Shown piece by piece: positions 24,644-34,277 of a DNA stretch of 45,093 nucleotides. The DNA comes from Clostridiaceae bacterium AF10-41 (GTDB lineage Bacteria > Bacillota > Clostridia > Clostridiales > Clostridiaceae). The notes beneath the pieces were generated by a model. The model ran no database searches. It worked only from the letters and a program-made list of their open reading frames with translations, and was not told the origin of the DNA. The stretch covers positions 1-45,093 of the forward strand of contig JAQCTH010000028.1 in NCBI GenBank assembly GCA_027686065.1, read 5' to 3'. Within the stretch, counting starts at the first letter, position 1, and each line of letters begins with the position of its first letter. The position numbers and the translations under genes are program-made.

Positions 24644-25543
24644 GTGGTTGAGTTATTAGAAAATTGTAATTTATGTCCAAGAAATTGTGGGGTAAATAGG
24701 TTAAATGGGAAAAGTGGATTTTGTGGAGCTTCTGATAAAGTAAGGGTAGCAAGAGCGGCCCTTCATTATTGGGAGGAGCCCTGTATATCAGGTGAAGTAG
24801 GATCGGGGACTGTATTTTTTTCTTATTGCACATTGAAATGTGTTTTTTGCCAAAATTATAATATAAGTCAATGTGAATATGGAAAGGAAATAACTATAGA
24901 AAGATTAGCAGAAATATTTATAGACCTTCAAGATAAAGGTGCATTAAATATAAATTTAGTTACTCCGACGCATTATGTGGTACAAATTATTGAAGCTATA
25001 AAACTGTCTAGAAAACATGGGTTGAAGCTACCTATAATTTATAATAGTAGTGGGTATGAAAAGGTGGAAACTATAAAGTTATTAAAAGGATATGTAGATG
25101 TATACCTTCCAGATTTGAAATACTTCAATAATAAATATTCCACAAAATATTCAAAAGCTACCGATTATTTTCGATATGCAAAAGAAGCAATTAATGAAAT
25201 GGTAAATCAAGCTGGGGAAGTTGAGTTTGATGAAAATGGAATAGTTCAAAAGGGTGTAATAATAAGGCATCTTATGTTACCAGGACTTCTATTTGATTCA
25301 AAAAAGATAATAGATTACATTTATAATAAATATGGTAATAAAGTTTATATTAGCATTATGAATCAATATACTCCACTAGAGAATGTTAAAGATTATCCTG
25401 AGATAAATAAAAGGTTAAATTCAAAACATTATGATGCAATGATAGATTATGCTGTAAGTATAGGGATAGAAAATGGATTCATACAAGAAGAAGGCACTGA
25501 TAAGGAAAGTTTTATTCCATTGTTTAATTATGAAGGAGTTTAA
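24644..25543 (+). CDS. Radical SAM protein, pyruvate formate-lyase-activase-like (PflX/COG1313 type)
   Basis: A 299-residue protein with the radical SAM motif CTLKCVFC (C62, C66, C69), which would bind a 4Fe-4S cluster and cleave S-adenosylmethionine. The N-terminus has another cysteine set, CNLCPRNC and GFC (C8, C11, C15, C27), typical of the COG1313 group and absent from true formate-lyase activases. The remainder is a TIM-barrel-like sequence with YLPDLKYFN and a closing QEEGTDKESFIPLFNY. No glycyl-radical enzyme is nearby and the target is unknown. I start at GTG 24644: GGGGTG (24633-24638) is five bases upstream, and the nearby ATG at 24639 is out of frame. It lies 48 bases after uvrB. 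Confidence 0.88.
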   Translation: MVELLENCNLCPRNCGVNRLNGKSGFCGASDKVRVARAALHYWEEPCISGEVGSGTVFFSYCTLKCVFCQNYNISQCEYGKEITIERLAEIFIDLQDKGALNINLVTPTHYVVQIIEAIKLSRKHGLKLPIIYNSSGYEKVETIKLLKGYVDVYLPDLKYFNNKYSTKYSKATDYFRYAKEAINEMVNQAGEVEFDENGIVQKGVIIRHLMLPGLLFDSKKIIDYIYNKYGNKVYISIMNQYTPLENVKDYPEINKRLNSKHYDAMIDYAVSIGIENGFIQEEGTDKESFIPLFNYEGV

Positions 25544-25609
25544 TATTAACTTTAGGTTTGTTTATTATTTGTGGAATATTATATAAAAAAAATAGGGGGA
25601 CAGAACTAT

Positions 25610-27166
25610 ATGAGAGCTAGTGATTTAAAAAATGATTATAAATATGAGAAGAGCAAAAGAAGAGATTTTTCATTAATAAGATCATTATATGATATGAAAG
25701 AAGAGGAAGAATATTCTTTAGATGATCAAAGTTATAATGACTTAGATATGAGTAGTGTATATGAAAAGATTGATAGGACATATAGTAGTGTTGGGGAAGC
25801 TGCCTTATACTGTATGCTTAGGAATATTCATATTAACAAGGATGTATTAGAAAAGAGAAGTAAGTTAATAGATTTATTTAGGGATGACATAGATTTAAGA
25901 GCAAAGGTTCATGTTCATTACTTTAACTTAGGGTATGATAATAAAAATTCACTTTTAGATATGATAAAGGATTATTTAGTCATAAATAAAAAGAAGTATT
26001 ACATATATACTTTCTTGGGAACAATATTACCATTGATATTAGGTATTTTAACCATAGTAATGGCTAATCCTAAATTTTTAATTGCTTTATTTGGCGTAGT
26101 TTTAATGAATAGCTATATAAATAATAAAGAAGCCAAAGAAATTAAAGATGTTGGGTTAGTATATTTAAGAAGAATTATAGTTGCCGCAAAAAAAGTAAGT
26201 AAAATTGATTTAGAAGAGCTTAACGAATATAAAGTAAAGATAGAAAGTATTTTAAATCAAATAAAAATTATAGATAAAGGTACTCGGGTAATTGGATTTG
26301 GAAAGGCATTTGCAGGAATTTTTGAAGGTATATCCGTGATGTTCTTACTAGAAGAGGCTGCTTATTATAGAATAAGTAGTGAGATAGAAGAAAAGAGATC
26401 TTTAATATTAGAGCTTTATTGTGTACTGGGAGAAATAGAAGCCTTAATATCTGTGGCTTGCTATCAAGGAAGTTTAGATGTAAACTTCTCTAAGCCGGAA
26501 TTCATAAAAGAAGTTCAATTAGAAATAGAAGAAGGAATTCATCCATTAGTTGAAGACGCAGTTTCAAATTCTATTAATATCAATACAAAAGGTATAGTTT
26601 TAACAGGGACAAATATGTCTGGAAAATCTACATTTTTAAGAATGCTTGGTATAAATATAGTATTTGCACAATGCTTTAATTTTGTTTTAGCCAAAAAGTA
26701 TAAAAGCTGTATTTTTAATATAGTATCTTCAATTAGTCCTAGTGATGATGTAAATGAAGGAAAAAGTTATTATTTAGCAGAGGCAGAATCTATATTAAGA
26801 ATAATAAATGCAACTGAAAAAGAAATTCCAGTATTTTGCCCAATAGATGAAATCTTTAGGGGAACAAATCCTACTGAAAGAATAGCAGCTTCTGCAGAAA
26901 TTTTAAAATATATAAATTCTAAAAAGACAATATCAATAGTTGCAACTCATGATAGAGAATTGGCTGATATTCTAAAAGAAAATTATGAATTCTTTTATTT
27001 TAGTGAAAGAGTCGATAACAAAGAGGGACTTAGTTTTGATTATAAAATTAAATCTGGAGTTTCAAAAACCAAGAATGCTATAAAATTATTAGAATATATA
27101 GGTTATCCAAAAAGTATTGTGAAGAATGCTTATAAGAGATCCGAGGATTTAGAGAAATTTATTTAA
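25610..27166 (+). CDS. MutS-related ATPase with membrane segments
   Basis: A 518-residue MutS-family protein that lacks the mismatch-binding domain I. Residues 1-125 are helical; two hydrophobic segments (about 131-151 and 155-170) suggest membrane anchoring; a clamp/lever-like helical region follows. The C-terminal ATPase has Walker A GTNMSGKST (333-341), Walker B CPIDEI (410-415), RGTNPTERIAAS and the ATHDRELAD switch. Such proteins are widespread in Firmicutes and annotated as mismatch-repair-like, but their role is not established and they should not be assumed to repair mismatches. The start is ATG 25610, with AGGGGGACAG upstream; the frame is open to a GTG at 25571 without a ribosome site. 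Confidence 0.85.
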   Translation: MRASDLKNDYKYEKSKRRDFSLIRSLYDMKEEEEYSLDDQSYNDLDMSSVYEKIDRTYSSVGEAALYCMLRNIHINKDVLEKRSKLIDLFRDDIDLRAKVHVHYFNLGYDNKNSLLDMIKDYLVINKKKYYIYTFLGTILPLILGILTIVMANPKFLIALFGVVLMNSYINNKEAKEIKDVGLVYLRRIIVAAKKVSKIDLEELNEYKVKIESILNQIKIIDKGTRVIGFGKAFAGIFEGISVMFLLEEAAYYRISSEIEEKRSLILELYCVLGEIEALISVACYQGSLDVNFSKPEFIKEVQLEIEEGIHPLVEDAVSNSININTKGIVLTGTNMSGKSTFLRMLGINIVFAQCFNFVLAKKYKSCIFNIVSSISPSDDVNEGKSYYLAEAESILRIINATEKEIPVFCPIDEIFRGTNPTERIAASAEILKYINSKKTISIVATHDRELADILKENYEFFYFSERVDNKEGLSFDYKIKSGVSKTKNAIKLLEYIGYPKSIVKNAYKRSEDLEKFI

Positions 27167-27217
27167 TTATGAGTAATATGATTACATAATAGAAGATAAG
27201 AAATTTAATATTTTATG

Positions 27218-27250
27218 AGAGCTGTTATAACACTATTTTATAACAGCTCT
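27218..27250 (+). terminator. Hairpin terminator after the MutS-like gene
   Basis: A 12-bp perfect stem (27218-27229 with 27239-27250) has a nine-base loop and a TTAATTT tail. It separates the uvrB-side genes from uvrA. Confidence 0.65.
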
Positions 27251-27350
27251 TAATTTAATACAAAAAAATATGAAATTTAAAAGATTAAGAAAATAATTAT
27301 TAAATAATAAGTTATTATGTAATTGACAATAATTATAATAAAATTTAGAA

Positions 27351-27371
27351 TATAATAAAGAACGTTTGTTC
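27351..27371 (+). promoter_or_regulatory. uvrA promoter -10 box with LexA (SOS) operator
   Basis: GAACGTTTGTTC (27360-27371) is a perfect GAAC-N4-GTTC, the core of the Gram-positive LexA box. It lies four bases after a perfect -10 box TATAAT (27351-27356), covering the transcription start. LexA binding here would block uvrA until DNA damage. A TTGACA at 27323-27328 is too far (22 bases) for a standard -35 box. Confidence 0.8.
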
Positions 27372-27431
27372 GAGGTTAAATTTTAGAGTAAATGAAAAAC
27401 TAATGTTATAAAATAAGAAGGGGCATTTGAT

Positions 27432-30257
27432 ATGAAAGATAAAATTATTATAAGAGGTGCGAAAGTACATAATTTAAAAAATGTATCACTAGAGATTCCT
27501 AGAGAAAAATTAGTAGTATTTACAGGGCTGTCAGGGTCAGGAAAGTCATCTTTAGCATTTGACACTTTATATGCAGAAGGGCAAAGAAGATATGTAGAAT
27601 CTCTTTCATCTTATGCAAGACAATTTTTAGGACAAATGGATAAGCCTGATGTTGAATATATAGAAGGATTATCTCCAGCTATATCTATAGCTCAAAAAAC
27701 TACTAGTAAAAATCCAAGATCTACTGTTGGGACTATAACGGAAATATATGATTATTTAAGACTTCTATATGCAAGGGTCGGAAAGCCATATTGCCCTAAA
27801 TGTAAAATTCCAATAGAACAACAAACTGTAGACCAAATTGTAGATAGTGTAATGGCTTTTGAAGATAGAACTAAAATTCAAATTTTAGCACCTGTAATTA
27901 GAGGAAAAAAGGGATTACATGAAAAAGTTTTAGAGAAATTGAAGAAAAGTGGATATGTAAGAGCAAGAATTGATGGTTCAATTTATGAGTTAACTGAAGA
28001 AGAAATAACTTTAGATAAAAATAAAAAGCATACTATTGAAGCTGTTATTGATAGAATAATAATTAAAGAAGGCGTAGAAGGAAGATTAACAGATTCAATT
28101 GAAGCAGCGTTAAAGCTTGCAGAAGGCATAGTAACTATAAATATAATAGATGGAGAAGATATATTATTTAGCGAAAAGTTTTCATGCCCACAATGTGGTA
28201 TGAGTATAGATGAAATAGAACCGAGGTTATTTTCTTTTAATGCACCCTATGGAAAGTGTGATTATTGTGATGGACTTGGTACATTAATGGAATTAGATGA
28301 GGATTTAATAATACCCAATAAAGATTTAAGTATAATGGAAGGTGCAATTGCAACCTGGGGAGAAGGAAGACTTAAGGAAGAATCATGGACTTATGCAATC
28401 TTACAAGCTATAAGTCATGAATATGATTTAGACTTAAGTAGACCGGTGAAAGAGTTAAGCAGAGAAGCTTTAGATTTAATTCTTTATGGAACTAATGGTA
28501 AGAAATTAAAGGTTACATATACTAAAGATGGGGTTAAATCTCAATATAACTATTCTTATGATGGTGAGATAAATTCATTAAAAAGAAGATATATGGAAAC
28601 TAATTCAAATGATATAAAAACATCTATAGAACAATATATGGGTAATAATGCTTGCCCAAAATGTAAGGGAGCAAGATTAAATAAGGAAGCTTTATCTGTA
28701 TTAGTAGGAGATAGAAATATTTATGAATTTACAACTTATTCAATTAAAGAGGAACTTGATTATATTAATTCTGTAGAGTTTTCCGAAAAAGATAAAAAAA
28801 TTAGTGAACAAATAGTGAGAGAAATTAAAAATAGACTTACATTCTTAGTAGATGTGGGATTAGATTATTTAAATCTAGCTAGAAGTGCAGGAACTTTATC
28901 AGGTGGAGAAGCACAAAGAATAAGACTTGCAACGCAAATAGGTTCAGCGCTTATGGGGGTTTTATATATTTTAGATGAACCAAGTATAGGACTTCACCAA
29001 AGAGATAATGATAAACTTATAGCTACTTTAAAAAATTTAAGAGATGTTGGGAATACAGTAATAGTAGTTGAGCATGATGAAGATACAATGAAAGAAGCAG
29101 ATTATATAGTAGATATAGGCCCTAGAGCTGGAGAGCATGGCGGAGAAATAATAGCAGCAGGAACTATTGAAGAGATAAAAAAATGCAAGAACTCCATAAC
29201 AGGACAATACTTGACAGGAGAAAAGAAAATTGAGATTCCAACTGAAAGACGAACAGGAAATGGTAACTTTATAACTGTTAAAGGAGCAAAGGAAAACAAT
29301 TTAAAGAATGTTAATATAAAAGTACCACTAGGTACAATAACTGCAGTAACAGGTGTATCAGGTTCAGGTAAAAGTACTTTAATAAATGAAATATTATATA
29401 AGGGACTTAATAGATTGGTAAATAGAAGTAAGAACCCTGTGGGAGATCATAAGGAAATAGCAGGATACGAGAATATTGATAAAATAATAGATATAGATCA
29501 AAGTCCTATAGGAAGAACACCGAGATCAAATCCAGCGACATATACAGGAGTTTTTGATATAATAAGAGAATTATTTTCTACAACTCCAGAAGCTAAAATG
29601 AGAGGTTATAAGCCAGGAAGATTTAGCTTTAATGTAAAAGGTGGAAGGTGTGAAGCTTGCTCAGGAGATGGAATAGTAAAAATTGAAATGCAGTTTTTAT
29701 CTGATGTTTATGTTCCGTGTGATATATGTAAGGGTAAAAGATATAATAGGGAAACCTTAGAAGTAAAATATAAAGGAAAATCAATAGATGATGTATTAAA
29801 TATGACTGTAGAAGAAGCTATGAAATTCTTTGAAAATATTCCAAGAATAAAAAATAAAATGGAAACATTAAATGATGTAGGACTTGGATATATAAGGCTT
29901 GGTCAACCCTCAACTCAATTATCAGGAGGAGAAGCACAAAGAATAAAATTAGCTTTTGAACTTTCAAAAAGAAGTACTGGAAAAACTCTTTATATATTAG
30001 ATGAGCCAACAACTGGACTTCACGTAGATGATGTAAGCAGGTTAGTTGAAATACTTCAAAGACTTGTTGAATCAGGAAATACAGTAGTGGTTATAGAACA
30101 TAATTTAGATATGATTAAGTGTGCAGATTATATAATAGACTTAGGTCCAGAGGGCGGAGACAAAGGTGGAACAATAATTGCAACAGGTACTCCAGAGCAA
30201 ATAAGTGAGATAAATGACTCATATACAGGTAAATATCTTAAAAAGATGTTAAGATAA
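27432..30257 (+). CDS. uvrA: Excinuclease ABC subunit A
   Basis: A 941-residue damage-recognition ATPase that scans DNA as a dimer and loads UvrB. Two ABC modules are present: Walker [10 protein letters not shown] (32-40) and a second GVSGSGKST in the latter half, each with an SGGEAQRI signature. Zinc-binding cysteines occur as CPKCKIP, CPQCG/CDYCDG, and [18 protein letters not shown]. The length is standard. Unlike in many bacteria, uvrA is not directly next to uvrB: two genes and a terminator intervene. It has its own promoter with a LexA box. AAGAAGGGGC precedes the ATG. Confidence 0.98.
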   Translation: MKDKIIIRGAKVHNLKNVSLEIPREKLVVFTGLSGSGKSSLAFDTLYAEGQRRYVESLSSYARQFLGQMDKPDVEYIEGLSPAISIAQKTTSKNPRSTVGTITEIYDYLRLLYARVGKPYCPKCKIPIEQQTVDQIVDSVMAFEDRTKIQILAPVIRGKKGLHEKVLEKLKKSGYVRARIDGSIYELTEEEITLDKNKKHTIEAVIDRIIIKEGVEGRLTDSIEAALKLAEGIVTINIIDGEDILFSEKFSCPQCGMSIDEIEPRLFSFNAPYGKCDYCDGLGTLMELDEDLIIPNKDLSIMEGAIATWGEGRLKEESWTYAILQAISHEYDLDLSRPVKELSREALDLILYGTNGKKLKVTYTKDGVKSQYNYSYDGEINSLKRRYMETNSNDIKTSIEQYMGNNACPKCKGARLNKEALSVLVGDRNIYEFTTYSIKEELDYINSVEFSEKDKKISEQIVREIKNRLTFLVDVGLDYLNLARSAGTLSGGEAQRIRLATQIGSALMGVLYILDEPSIGLHQRDNDKLIATLKNLRDVGNTVIVVEHDEDTMKEADYIVDIGPRAGEHGGEIIAAGTIEEIKKCKNSITGQYLTGEKKIEIPTERRTGNGNFITVKGAKENNLKNVNIKVPLGTITAVTGVSGSGKSTLINEILYKGLNRLVNRSKNPVGDHKEIAGYENIDKIIDIDQSPIGRTPRSNPATYTGVFDIIRELFSTTPEAKMRGYKPGRFSFNVKGGRCEACSGDGIVKIEMQFLSDVYVPCDICKGKRYNRETLEVKYKGKSIDDVLNMTVEEAMKFFENIPRIKNKMETLNDVGLGYIRLGQPSTQLSGGEAQRIKLAFELSKRSTGKTLYILDEPTTGLHVDDVSRLVEILQRLVESGNTVVVIEHNLDMIKCADYIIDLGPEGGDKGGTIIATGTPEQISEINDSYTGKYLKKMLR

Positions 30258-30268
30258 GTTAAGTATAC

Positions 30269-30297
30269 TTGTTATTTTTAACTAGAAGTTTTAATAT
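30269..30297 (+). promoter_or_regulatory. Candidate promoter for the FHA-rodA genes
   Basis: TTGTTA (30269-30274) and TAATAT (30292-30297) are spaced by 17 bases, between uvrA and the FHA gene. An alternative -10 box TATAAT (30297-30302) lacks a well-spaced -35. Confidence 0.4.
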
Positions 30298-30333
30298 ATA
30301 ATGGTAATAGAATACTAATTTTGAGGTGAAAAG

Positions 30334-30786
30334 ATGGGTTTTTCAAAGCTAATTACATTAGTTTTTGGTATAGCATTCATTATAATATTATATTTTATAA
30401 TTTATTATGCACTAAAAATAATGTACAAGGATGTAAAAGGTGGGGGAAGAAAGAGACAATCTTCTACTAAAAAGAATTATGGCATAGAAGTACTAAGTAC
30501 AGGTGAAAACTCAAACTTAGAAGAGGGGTCTATTTTATTGTTAAGAGGGACCATAACAATAGGAAGAAGAGAAGGAAATACAATAAAATTGGATGATCAA
30601 TATGCTTCAGGAAATCATGCTAAGATTATAGTTAAAAATAATGAAATAGTTATAGAAGATTTAAATAGTACCAATGGTATTTTTATTAATGATGAAAGAA
30701 TAAATGAATTTGCTAAAATCAGAGCCAATGACCAAATAAGGATAGGGAGTGCTATATTTAAGGTAATAAGGGCAGAGAAGAATTAG
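30334..30786 (+). CDS. Membrane-anchored FHA domain protein
   Basis: A 150-residue protein with an N-terminal membrane helix (about 5-28), a basic linker (GGGRKRQSSTKKN) and a forkhead-associated domain (about 60-148). The domain has the phosphothreonine-binding signatures TIGRREGNTI, YASGNHAKI and DLNSTNGIFIND. FHA domains bind phosphothreonine peptides, so this protein probably couples Ser/Thr kinase signals to wall synthesis: the next gene, ten bases on, encodes a RodA/FtsW glycosyltransferase. The order FHA-rodA-pbp is known from clostridia and actinobacteria. No kinase gene is in the window. Confidence 0.9.
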   Translation: MGFSKLITLVFGIAFIIILYFIIYYALKIMYKDVKGGGRKRQSSTKKNYGIEVLSTGENSNLEEGSILLLRGTITIGRREGNTIKLDDQYASGNHAKIIVKNNEIVIEDLNSTNGIFINDERINEFAKIRANDQIRIGSAIFKVIRAEKN

Positions 30787-30796
30787 AGGTGAGGTT

Positions 30797-32032
30797 ATGA
30801 ATAGTGCATTAAAATTAGAAAAAAGAGTTTTAAAATTAATTTATCTTCTGTGTTTACTCTTATTCACAAACCTAGCTCTACTAAAAAAGCCATTTGATAC
30901 TAAGGCATTAATTATGGGAATTATACTATGCATTATAGTAGGATTTTCTCATTATTTAATAAGACGATTCTATCCAGATGGTGATAAGTTTATGCTTATA
31001 TTTTCAAGTATATTAGCAGTAGTTGGAATAGCTGTTCTTTATAGAATAGATCCAGATTTTGCTATTAAGCAATTAATATGGGCTATACTTGGAATAGTAT
31101 CATATATAGCTATAGTAGTAGCCATGCCAGATTTAAAGAGTTTTGCTAAATATAAAAAAATATATATGATAACAACTTTACTATTTATGCCAATGGCATT
31201 GGTGTATGGACTTATATTTAAGGTAGAAACTTATGGCGCTATGAACTGGGTGTTTATAGGTCCATTTGGTTTTCAACCATCTGAATTTGGTAAGATTGCT
31301 TTAGTTTTGTATTTAGCAGCATCACTTATGACATATGAAAATAAAAACATTATTAAGGATGATTTTAAACAATTAATTGAACCAGCAGTAATAGTTATGT
31401 TTTCTTTAATCTGTATGGTATTACAAACAGATTTAGGTTCAACATTAATATTCTTTGGTATTTCAGTTACTATGCTATACATAGCAACATCTAAGAAAAA
31501 ATATGTTTTTACATGTTTAGGATTATCAGCAGTAGGCGCGGTTGGAGCTTATGGAGTTTTTGGACACGTGCAGAGAAGAGTTATGATATGGCTTGATCCA
31601 TGGAAATATGCTAGCAATGAAGGATATCAGATAGTTCAAGGATTATATGCAATAGCTTCAGGTGGATTATTTGGAGTGGGGCTTGGGAATGGTTATCCAG
31701 ATTTAATATTTGCAAGGGAAAGTGATTTTATATTTGCTGTTATTTGTGAAGAATTTGGGATGATATTCGCAATTGGAGTTATGATAATATACTTCCTTCT
31801 ATTTTACAGAGGAATAAGAATAGCATTTTTAACTAATGATAGGTTTAGTCAATTGGCTGCTGTGGGCTTTAGTACAATGATAGCTTGTCAGACTCTAGTT
31901 ATAGTAGGAGGAATATTTACAGTTATACCTCTTACGGGAATAACACTACCTCTTATAAGTTATGGAGGTAGCTCTATGCTAACAATGTTTTTTGCTTTGG
32001 GCATTTTACAAAAAATATCAGAGGAATATTAA
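30797..32032 (+). CDS. RodA/FtsW/SpoVE family peptidoglycan glycosyltransferase
   Basis: A 411-residue SEDS protein with about ten membrane segments that polymerises lipid II into glycan strands together with a class B penicillin-binding protein. Characteristic phrases include GAMNWVFIGPFGFQPSEFGKIA, LQTDLGSTLIFF (catalytic aspartate region), SGGLFGVGLGNG, FIFAVICEEFG and the closing TLPLISYGGSSM. Elongation (RodA) and division (FtsW) forms cannot be told apart from sequence by eye. The usual partner PBP lies 2.2 kb downstream instead of adjacent because a chemoreceptor gene intervenes. The gene starts 10 bases after the FHA gene. Confidence 0.93.
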   Translation: MNSALKLEKRVLKLIYLLCLLLFTNLALLKKPFDTKALIMGIILCIIVGFSHYLIRRFYPDGDKFMLIFSSILAVVGIAVLYRIDPDFAIKQLIWAILGIVSYIAIVVAMPDLKSFAKYKKIYMITTLLFMPMALVYGLIFKVETYGAMNWVFIGPFGFQPSEFGKIALVLYLAASLMTYENKNIIKDDFKQLIEPAVIVMFSLICMVLQTDLGSTLIFFGISVTMLYIATSKKKYVFTCLGLSAVGAVGAYGVFGHVQRRVMIWLDPWKYASNEGYQIVQGLYAIASGGLFGVGLGNGYPDLIFARESDFIFAVICEEFGMIFAIGVMIIYFLLFYRGIRIAFLTNDRFSQLAAVGFSTMIACQTLVIVGGIFTVIPLTGITLPLISYGGSSMLTMFFALGILQKISEEY

Positions 32033-32079
32033 ATTATAAAACAATATAAAGTTATATTTAAATATAGTATAATATTAGA

Positions 32080-32109
32080 AGAGAGTAATGATAGGTTTCA
32101 TTACTCTTT
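32080..32109 (+). terminator. Terminator after rodA/ftsW
   Basis: A ten-bp stem (32082-32091 with 32098-32107), extendable by two outer pairs, has a six-base loop and a TTCTTTA tail. Confidence 0.7.
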
Positions 32110-32160
32110 CTTTATAGGGTAAAGAGATGAGTTTATTAAATTTTCGGGGGAGGGGTTACT

Positions 32161-34155
32161 TTGTCTAATAATATAGATAAAAAAAATCAGGACAAGATTG
32201 GAAACGGGAATAAATCTAAACAATTTAAAAATCAAAAAAGTAATGGGGAAAAAAGAATTTCAATTGCTAAAAAGATAATACTTTTTCTTGTAACTATTGT
32301 TTTATTAACGAGCTTTTCTTTGGCAACGTATTCATCGGTTATAATTTATAAAAATGAAAATAGTAGAGTAAATGATGCTTTAAAGCAAACTAATAGTTTT
32401 GGGGAAAATATAGTTAACAAAAGCATTGTCCAATTAGAGGACTTAATATATTCAATTGAAAATGGAGTAAGATATAAGGATAGAGCAAATAGCTTTGTAG
32501 ATTCTTTTATGAAGAGTAATCCCTATGTTATTTCTATAGCGGTTAAGGAAGATAATGGGAGCTTTATAGCTTACTCAGGTGGATTAAGCAAAGCCTATAT
32601 AGATGCATTAACATTTGTTGAAGGCGGAGTAAGAGGAGTATCTTGGTCAAATATAGTAGTATCAGGAGATAAGGGATTTATAGTAATAAAAGCAAAGTTT
32701 GATAATAGAGAATATTATGTTCAAACTTCAATATCTATATTTCAAGACCAAGTTAATACTATAAATATAGAAGGAATAGAAGTTAATTTAACAGATAGCT
32801 TTGGAACTATAATAGCGAGTACTAACAAGGAACAAATCAATACCAAAATAAATGCTGAATTAAGTGAATTAATAGAGCAGAATAAAAAAAATAATGAGAT
32901 AAAAATAGGTAAAGATAGCAAAATAGTATTTTATCATAAATTTAGCAATAACTTTAAAGTTACAAGTATTTACGATAAAGGGATGTTAAATAGAAGTATA
33001 TTAGAAAGTATAGCAATTACAATAATAATTACTGTAATAGTTGCGTTAGTAATAACTTTAATTGCATCAGTAATTATTAAGAAATATTTAAATGCAATCA
33101 TTGATATAAATAATATGAGTAAAGCAATGGGGAAGAAGGATTTCACTCAAAGATCAAATATAAAATTAGATGATGAAATAGGAGATGCTATAAGGGAATT
33201 GAATAATTCTTTTGATATACTTAAAGGTGTAATGAAGGAGAATCTTTTATTATCACAAAATTTATCAGAAAACAGTACAACCATAGATGATTCATCTAAT
33301 AGTATGTATGAGATATCAAAGCAAGTATCAGCATCAATCCAAAATATTTCAGTAGTTGCTCAACAGCAGGCAGGCAGTATGGTTGATATATCTAATAACA
33401 TTAATACATTAGGAGATTCTATAAATGATGTATCTAAGACTATTGATGTTTTAAACAATTTATATTCGGTATTAAGTAGAAATGTAGAAAATAATAATCA
33501 AGGAATGCAAAAACTCTTAATAGATAATTCAGCACTACAAAATTCAATAGAGGATTTATCTATAGATATAATAGATATTTCAAGAAGTACAAAGAAGATA
33601 GATGACTTTATAAAAATAATAGAGGATATAGCAAATAGTATTAACTTGATATCAATAAATGCTTCAATTGAAGCTGCTCATGCAGGTGAGGTGGGCAAAG
33701 GTTTTGCAGTAGTAGCAAAAGAAATTAATAAGCTTGCAGAAAACTCTAAAGAAGCCACTGACATAATAAAAGTTACAACTTTAGATATTAACAAGAAGAT
33801 AAATAAGGCAGTAGATGTATTAGGAGAAACAAAAACTGTTTCTATAAATGAAAGTACTAGTGTTAAAGAAACTGTATCATCTTTAAAAAATATAAGTGAT
33901 GAGATTAGAGTTATGAAGAGTGCAATAAAATCAATTATCGATTCTAATAACGTTGTTACTTCTAAAAAAGAGGAGATTTTGAAAATAGTAGAAACTAGTG
34001 CTGCTTCAATGGAAGAAGTAGCAGCTGCAACAGAAGAAATAACAGCATCAACAGAAGAACAGTTTAGTTCAATGGAAGAAATAAGAAATCTGGCTAGTGA
34101 TCTCAAGGTATTAGCTATAGAAATGAAAGAAAGTATTGCGGAATTTAAGGTATAA
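32161..34155 (+). CDS. Methyl-accepting chemotaxis protein
   Basis: A 664-residue receptor that senses an external signal and controls CheA. A long lysine/asparagine-rich cytoplasmic start is followed by TM1 (about 37-60), a periplasm-facing sensor domain (about 65-275, single- or double-Cache-like), TM2 (about 282-304), a HAMP domain (about 305-360) and a long helical signalling domain with the hairpin tip [20 protein letters not shown] near residue 500. The end has [21 protein letters not shown], a probable methylation helix. The start codon is TTG 32161 with GGGGGAGGGG just upstream; no in-frame ATG is near. It has terminators on both sides and separates rodA from its PBP, so it looks like an insertion into that cluster. 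Confidence 0.92.
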   Translation: MSNNIDKKNQDKIGNGNKSKQFKNQKSNGEKRISIAKKIILFLVTIVLLTSFSLATYSSVIIYKNENSRVNDALKQTNSFGENIVNKSIVQLEDLIYSIENGVRYKDRANSFVDSFMKSNPYVISIAVKEDNGSFIAYSGGLSKAYIDALTFVEGGVRGVSWSNIVVSGDKGFIVIKAKFDNREYYVQTSISIFQDQVNTINIEGIEVNLTDSFGTIIASTNKEQINTKINAELSELIEQNKKNNEIKIGKDSKIVFYHKFSNNFKVTSIYDKGMLNRSILESIAITIIITVIVALVITLIASVIIKKYLNAIIDINNMSKAMGKKDFTQRSNIKLDDEIGDAIRELNNSFDILKGVMKENLLLSQNLSENSTTIDDSSNSMYEISKQVSASIQNISVVAQQQAGSMVDISNNINTLGDSINDVSKTIDVLNNLYSVLSRNVENNNQGMQKLLIDNSALQNSIEDLSIDIIDISRSTKKIDDFIKIIEDIANSINLISINASIEAAHAGEVGKGFAVVAKEINKLAENSKEATDIIKVTTLDINKKINKAVDVLGETKTVSINESTSVKETVSSLKNISDEIRVMKSAIKSIIDSNNVVTSKKEEILKIVETSAASMEEVAAATEEITASTEEQFSSMEEIRNLASDLKVLAIEMKESIAEFKV

Positions 34156-34177
34156 TAAAAAAAATTGATGTATAATA

Positions 34178-34206
34178 TAAAGGAGCTGTTTAAAACAGTT
34201 CCTTTA
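34178..34206 (+). terminator. Terminator after the chemoreceptor gene
   Basis: AAAGGAGCTGT (34179-34189) pairs with ACAGTTCCTTT (34195-34205) through one G-T wobble, with a short loop and TTTAATTTTA after it. Confidence 0.75.
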
Positions 34207-34277
34207 ATTTTATAGTTTAAATATATAACTTTATAGTTATAATGATATTAATATATTTAAAAAACAAGGAGGACTTT

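Noticed and set aside
33678..34106. 142-codon minus-strand frame inside the chemoreceptor gene
   Set aside because: It is antisense to the conserved signalling domain and its serine/leucine-rich product is a by-product of that coding sequence.
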